Shown here: in pieces, positions 5,335 through 7,028 of the stretch
How the letters are laid out: the number at the start of each line of letters is the position of its first letter
Numbering within the stretch: position 1 is the stretch's first letter
Assembly: GCA_900554835.1 (NCBI GenBank)
Contig: USJD01000182.1
Span: 1 to 7,028, forward strand
Length of the DNA stretch: 7,028 nt
Direction of reading: 5' to 3'
From: an uncultured Prevotella sp.
GTDB taxonomy: Bacteria > Bacteroidota > Bacteroidia > Bacteroidales > Bacteroidaceae
The notes under the pieces: model-generated
The model's input: only the letters and a program-made list of their open reading frames with translations
The model's database searches: none
Told to the model about the DNA's origin: nothing
Position numbers and translations under genes: made by a program

Positions 5335-6465
5335 ATGGTGCGCAATATGGAGAATCCTTTTATCATAACGGGTTATATCAAGCCCGAATATTTCTGCGAT
5401 AGAGAAAAGGAAGCAGAAAGAATCATCAGTAAGATAACGAGTGGCGAGAATATGGTGGTAATGGCTGCAAGACGAGTAGGCAAGAGTAAACTGATAGACT
5501 TTTGCATGGATTCTTCTGCTATCAAAGACCATTTTATCTGTATTTCCATCGATATTCTCCGAACTTCCAGCATTCATGAATTTGCCTTCGAGTTGGGAAA
5601 GGCTGTATTTGATTTGGCAGCCCGTCGTGGAACCAAAATGATGAGAATGGTGGTTAACACCCTGAAGTCTATCAATGGCTGCTTCGGTTACGATCCGATT
5701 TCCAATACTCCAACGTTTAATCTTTCGTTGGGTGATATTTCTAATCCGCTCTATACATTGGATGAGATATTTGCCTGTTTGGAGCAGGCCGATAAGAAAT
5801 GTATCGTTGCCATCGATGAGTTCCAGCAGATAGGTTATTATCCGGAGAAGAATATGGAGGCCATTCTCAGAACTTATATTCAGAAGTGCAGCAATGCCAA
5901 TTTCATCTTCTCTGGCAGCGAGCGTCATCTAATCTCCAAGATGTTTTCCGAGAAAGCGCATCCTTTTTATAATAGTGCTGATATGATGAACCTGGAGGTG
6001 ATTCCGCTTGATAAATACAAGGAGTTTGCCATCCGCTTGTTTGGTAAGTTTGATAAAAAGATTAAGGAGGAGGCTATAGGGCTGGTGTATCAGGCTTTTG
6101 GTGGCAATACCTATTATATGCAGAAGGTGATGCATGAGGCTTTCAACCAAACAGCGCCACAGGCTGAGGCTGATTGTGAGATGATAAAGAGCATCATCCA
6201 TGCTTTGGTATTGGATAATGACCATAAGTTTAGCGAGATTCTTTCTCGTCTCACTCTTCCGCAGAAGGAACTATTGTATGCTGTTGCTAAGGAGGGAATG
6301 GCTAGTCAGATTACTTCTTCTGGCTTTGTGAAGAAGCATAGTCTCCGCTCGGCAAGTAGTGTGCAGAGTGCTGTGAAGAAACTGCTGGAATATCATCTGA
6401 TTTCTACTTCTCGGAATACGTATTATATTGATGATCAGCTTATGAATTTATGGTTGAAGGAGTAA
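5335..6465 (+). CDS. AAA/ATPase_2-type P-loop ATPase with C-terminal winged helix
   Basis: This 376-residue cytoplasmic protein resembles the archaeal-type ATPases (Pfam ATPase_2) that are abundant and often mobile in Bacteroidota. The N-terminus ENPFIITGYIKPEYFCDREKE (6-26) is typical of these proteins. The Walker A loop is AARRVGKSK (44-52) with K50 and S51; the Walker B is CIVAIDEF (156-163) with D161 and E162. IFSGSERHLISKMF (191-204) is the family's sensor-like segment after the next strand. Residues from about 305 to 376 (LTLPQKELLYAVAKEG to the end) look like a winged-helix domain, with SSVQSAVKKLLEYHLI as the likely recognition region. ATG 5335 gives four extra residues; ATG 5347 (MENPF) may be the true start. 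The cellular role is unknown. Such ATPases are suggested to be regulators or STAND-like sensors. A toxin-antitoxin pair lies 64 bp downstream. Confidence 0.85.
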   Translation: MVRNMENPFIITGYIKPEYFCDREKEAERIISKITSGENMVVMAARRVGKSKLIDFCMDSSAIKDHFICISIDILRTSSIHEFAFELGKAVFDLAARRGTKMMRMVVNTLKSINGCFGYDPISNTPTFNLSLGDISNPLYTLDEIFACLEQADKKCIVAIDEFQQIGYYPEKNMEAILRTYIQKCSNANFIFSGSERHLISKMFSEKAHPFYNSADMMNLEVIPLDKYKEFAIRLFGKFDKKIKEEAIGLVYQAFGGNTYYMQKVMHEAFNQTAPQAEADCEMIKSIIHALVLDNDHKFSEILSRLTLPQKELLYAVAKEGMASQITSSGFVKKHSLRSASSVQSAVKKLLEYHLISTSRNTYYIDDQLMNLWLKE

Positions 6466-6474
6466 TTCTGTGGC

Positions 6475-6490
6475 ATCATCTTGTGATGAT
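6475..6490. promoter_or_regulatory. Inverted repeat before the toxin-antitoxin pair
   Basis: ATCATC (6475-6480) and GATGAT (6485-6490) form a 6-bp dyad around TTGT, 9 bp after the ATPase stop and about 40 bp before the antitoxin ATG. It could be the operator through which the pair represses itself, or a weak hairpin at the end of the ATPase transcript. I find no clear TAnnTTTG promoter in this 64-bp gap, so read-through from the ATPase gene is possible. Confidence 0.3.
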
Positions 6491-6529
6491 TATATATAAA
6501 GTAGAACAATTTTGAAGAAAGGAAGATAT

Positions 6530-6712
6530 ATGGCTTTAAAAAATAAAACAGAAAATAGTTACCAGGAAACTTATATGAGCCAGGCAGAGCAGGAAGCCTA
6601 TGTAGCAGAAAGCCTCAACCGTGCTCTTGATGAAATGGAAGCTCATAAGAAGAATGGAACTAAGCCGATGAGTTTTGATGATTTTATGGCTAAACTTGAT
6701 GAGGAGGATTAG
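6530..6712 (+). CDS. Putative antitoxin of a type II toxin-antitoxin system
   Basis: This 60-residue acidic protein sits 2 bp before a RelE/ParE-like toxin gene, the usual antitoxin-first order. I chose ATG 6530, preceded by AAAGGAAG at a good distance, over an in-frame TTG at 6512 that would add six residues. The central part (MSQAEQEAYVAESLNRALDEMEAHKK, about 16-41) should be helical. The C-terminal PMSFDDFMAKLDEED (46-60) is the kind of short acidic tail that wraps around a RelE-fold toxin. No complete ribbon-helix-helix or helix-turn-helix domain is evident, so DNA binding by this protein alone is doubtful. The antitoxin call rests on context, size and charge rather than a recognised family. 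Confidence 0.75.
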   Translation: MALKNKTENSYQETYMSQAEQEAYVAESLNRALDEMEAHKKNGTKPMSFDDFMAKLDEED

Positions 6713-6714
6713 TT

Positions 6715-7028
6715 ATGAAAGTTGAAATACGTGTTGAGAATGAGTTCTTAATACAGTTTAAGCGTCTTTCTAAAAAATATCGTTCTTTAAAAAGCGATAT
6801 TAAAGATTTGAAAGACTCTCTTGTAATTGATCCTTTTCAAGGTAACAGTCTTGGCAAAGGTGTCAGAAAGGTAAGAATGGCAATAGCTAGTAAGGGTAAA
6901 GGTAAGAGTGGTGGTGCAAGGGTCATCACTTATAATCTTTACCAGGAAGGAGATTCTATTATCATTGATTTGTTGACGATCTATGATAAAGGAGAAATCT
7001 CTAATATCTCTGATGAGTTTATCAGTTT
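6715..7028 (+). CDS. RelE/ParE-family toxin, partial at the right edge
   Basis: 104 complete codons are visible before the window ends; family members run to roughly 100-115 residues, so only a few are missing. Members of this superfamily either cleave mRNA in the ribosome (RelE) or poison gyrase (ParE). The sequence fits the Bacteroidota group annotated as RelE/ParE toxins: N-terminal helices with FLIQFKRLSKKYRSLKSDIK (11-30), then KGVRKVRMAIASKGKGKSGG (48-67), ARVITYNLY (68-76), and DLLTIYDKGEISNIS (85-99). The basic KSKGKGKSGGARVI-like strand-loop is characteristic of that group. It starts 2 bp after the antitoxin stop, with GAGGAGG from the antitoxin's last codons as a ribosome-binding site, so the two are translationally coupled. 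Whether it cleaves RNA cannot be decided from sequence. Confidence 0.88.
   Translation, partial: MKVEIRVENEFLIQFKRLSKKYRSLKSDIKDLKDSLVIDPFQGNSLGKGVRKVRMAIASKGKGKSGGARVITYNLYQEGDSIIIDLLTIYDKGEISNISDEFIS

Noticed and set aside
5131..5928. Minus-strand frame of 265 codons
   Set aside because: Most of it is antisense to the ATPase, which has clear Walker A and B motifs, and the remainder reads through promoter sequence.

Overview
The window looks like chromosomal DNA of a gut-type Bacteroidota, most likely Prevotella/Segatella. The grounds are repeated matches to the Bacteroidota promoter pattern (TTTG, about 19-21 bases, then TAnnTTTG), mostly weak ribosome-binding sites, AT-rich spacers, and protein sequences of the type seen in that group. 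The genus is inferred from general familiarity, not from a search.

Left part, all on the minus strand. The first 452 codons of an anaerobic ribonucleotide reductase (nrdD) run off the left edge. Its promoter lies in a 356-bp spacer that also holds a perfect 16-bp inverted repeat. To the right is a two-gene unit: a DASS/SLC13-family anion transporter (2576-4045), then, 27 bp downstream, a type II pantothenate kinase (1715-2548). The pair is read from one well-formed promoter at 4076-4106.

Middle. A divergent promoter at 4185-4216 drives a small membrane-anchored protein of unknown function (4261-4578). A 756-bp stretch without a convincing gene (4579-5334) follows. It holds the most unusual structure here: two tandem arrays, each of five 18-bp palindromes separated by 4-5 bp (period 22-23 bp). 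The two arrays share this layout but not their sequence, and in each the rightmost unit is a perfect palindrome.

Right part, all on the plus strand. An AAA/ATPase_2-type P-loop ATPase (5335-6465) has a strong promoter overlapped by nested direct and inverted repeats. It is followed by a type II toxin-antitoxin pair: a 60-residue acidic antitoxin (6530-6712) and a RelE/ParE-like toxin (from 6715) cut by the right edge.

The left half is central metabolism (anaerobic dNTP supply, CoA synthesis, anion uptake). The right half is accessory in character. The repeat arrays sit at the boundary between the two.
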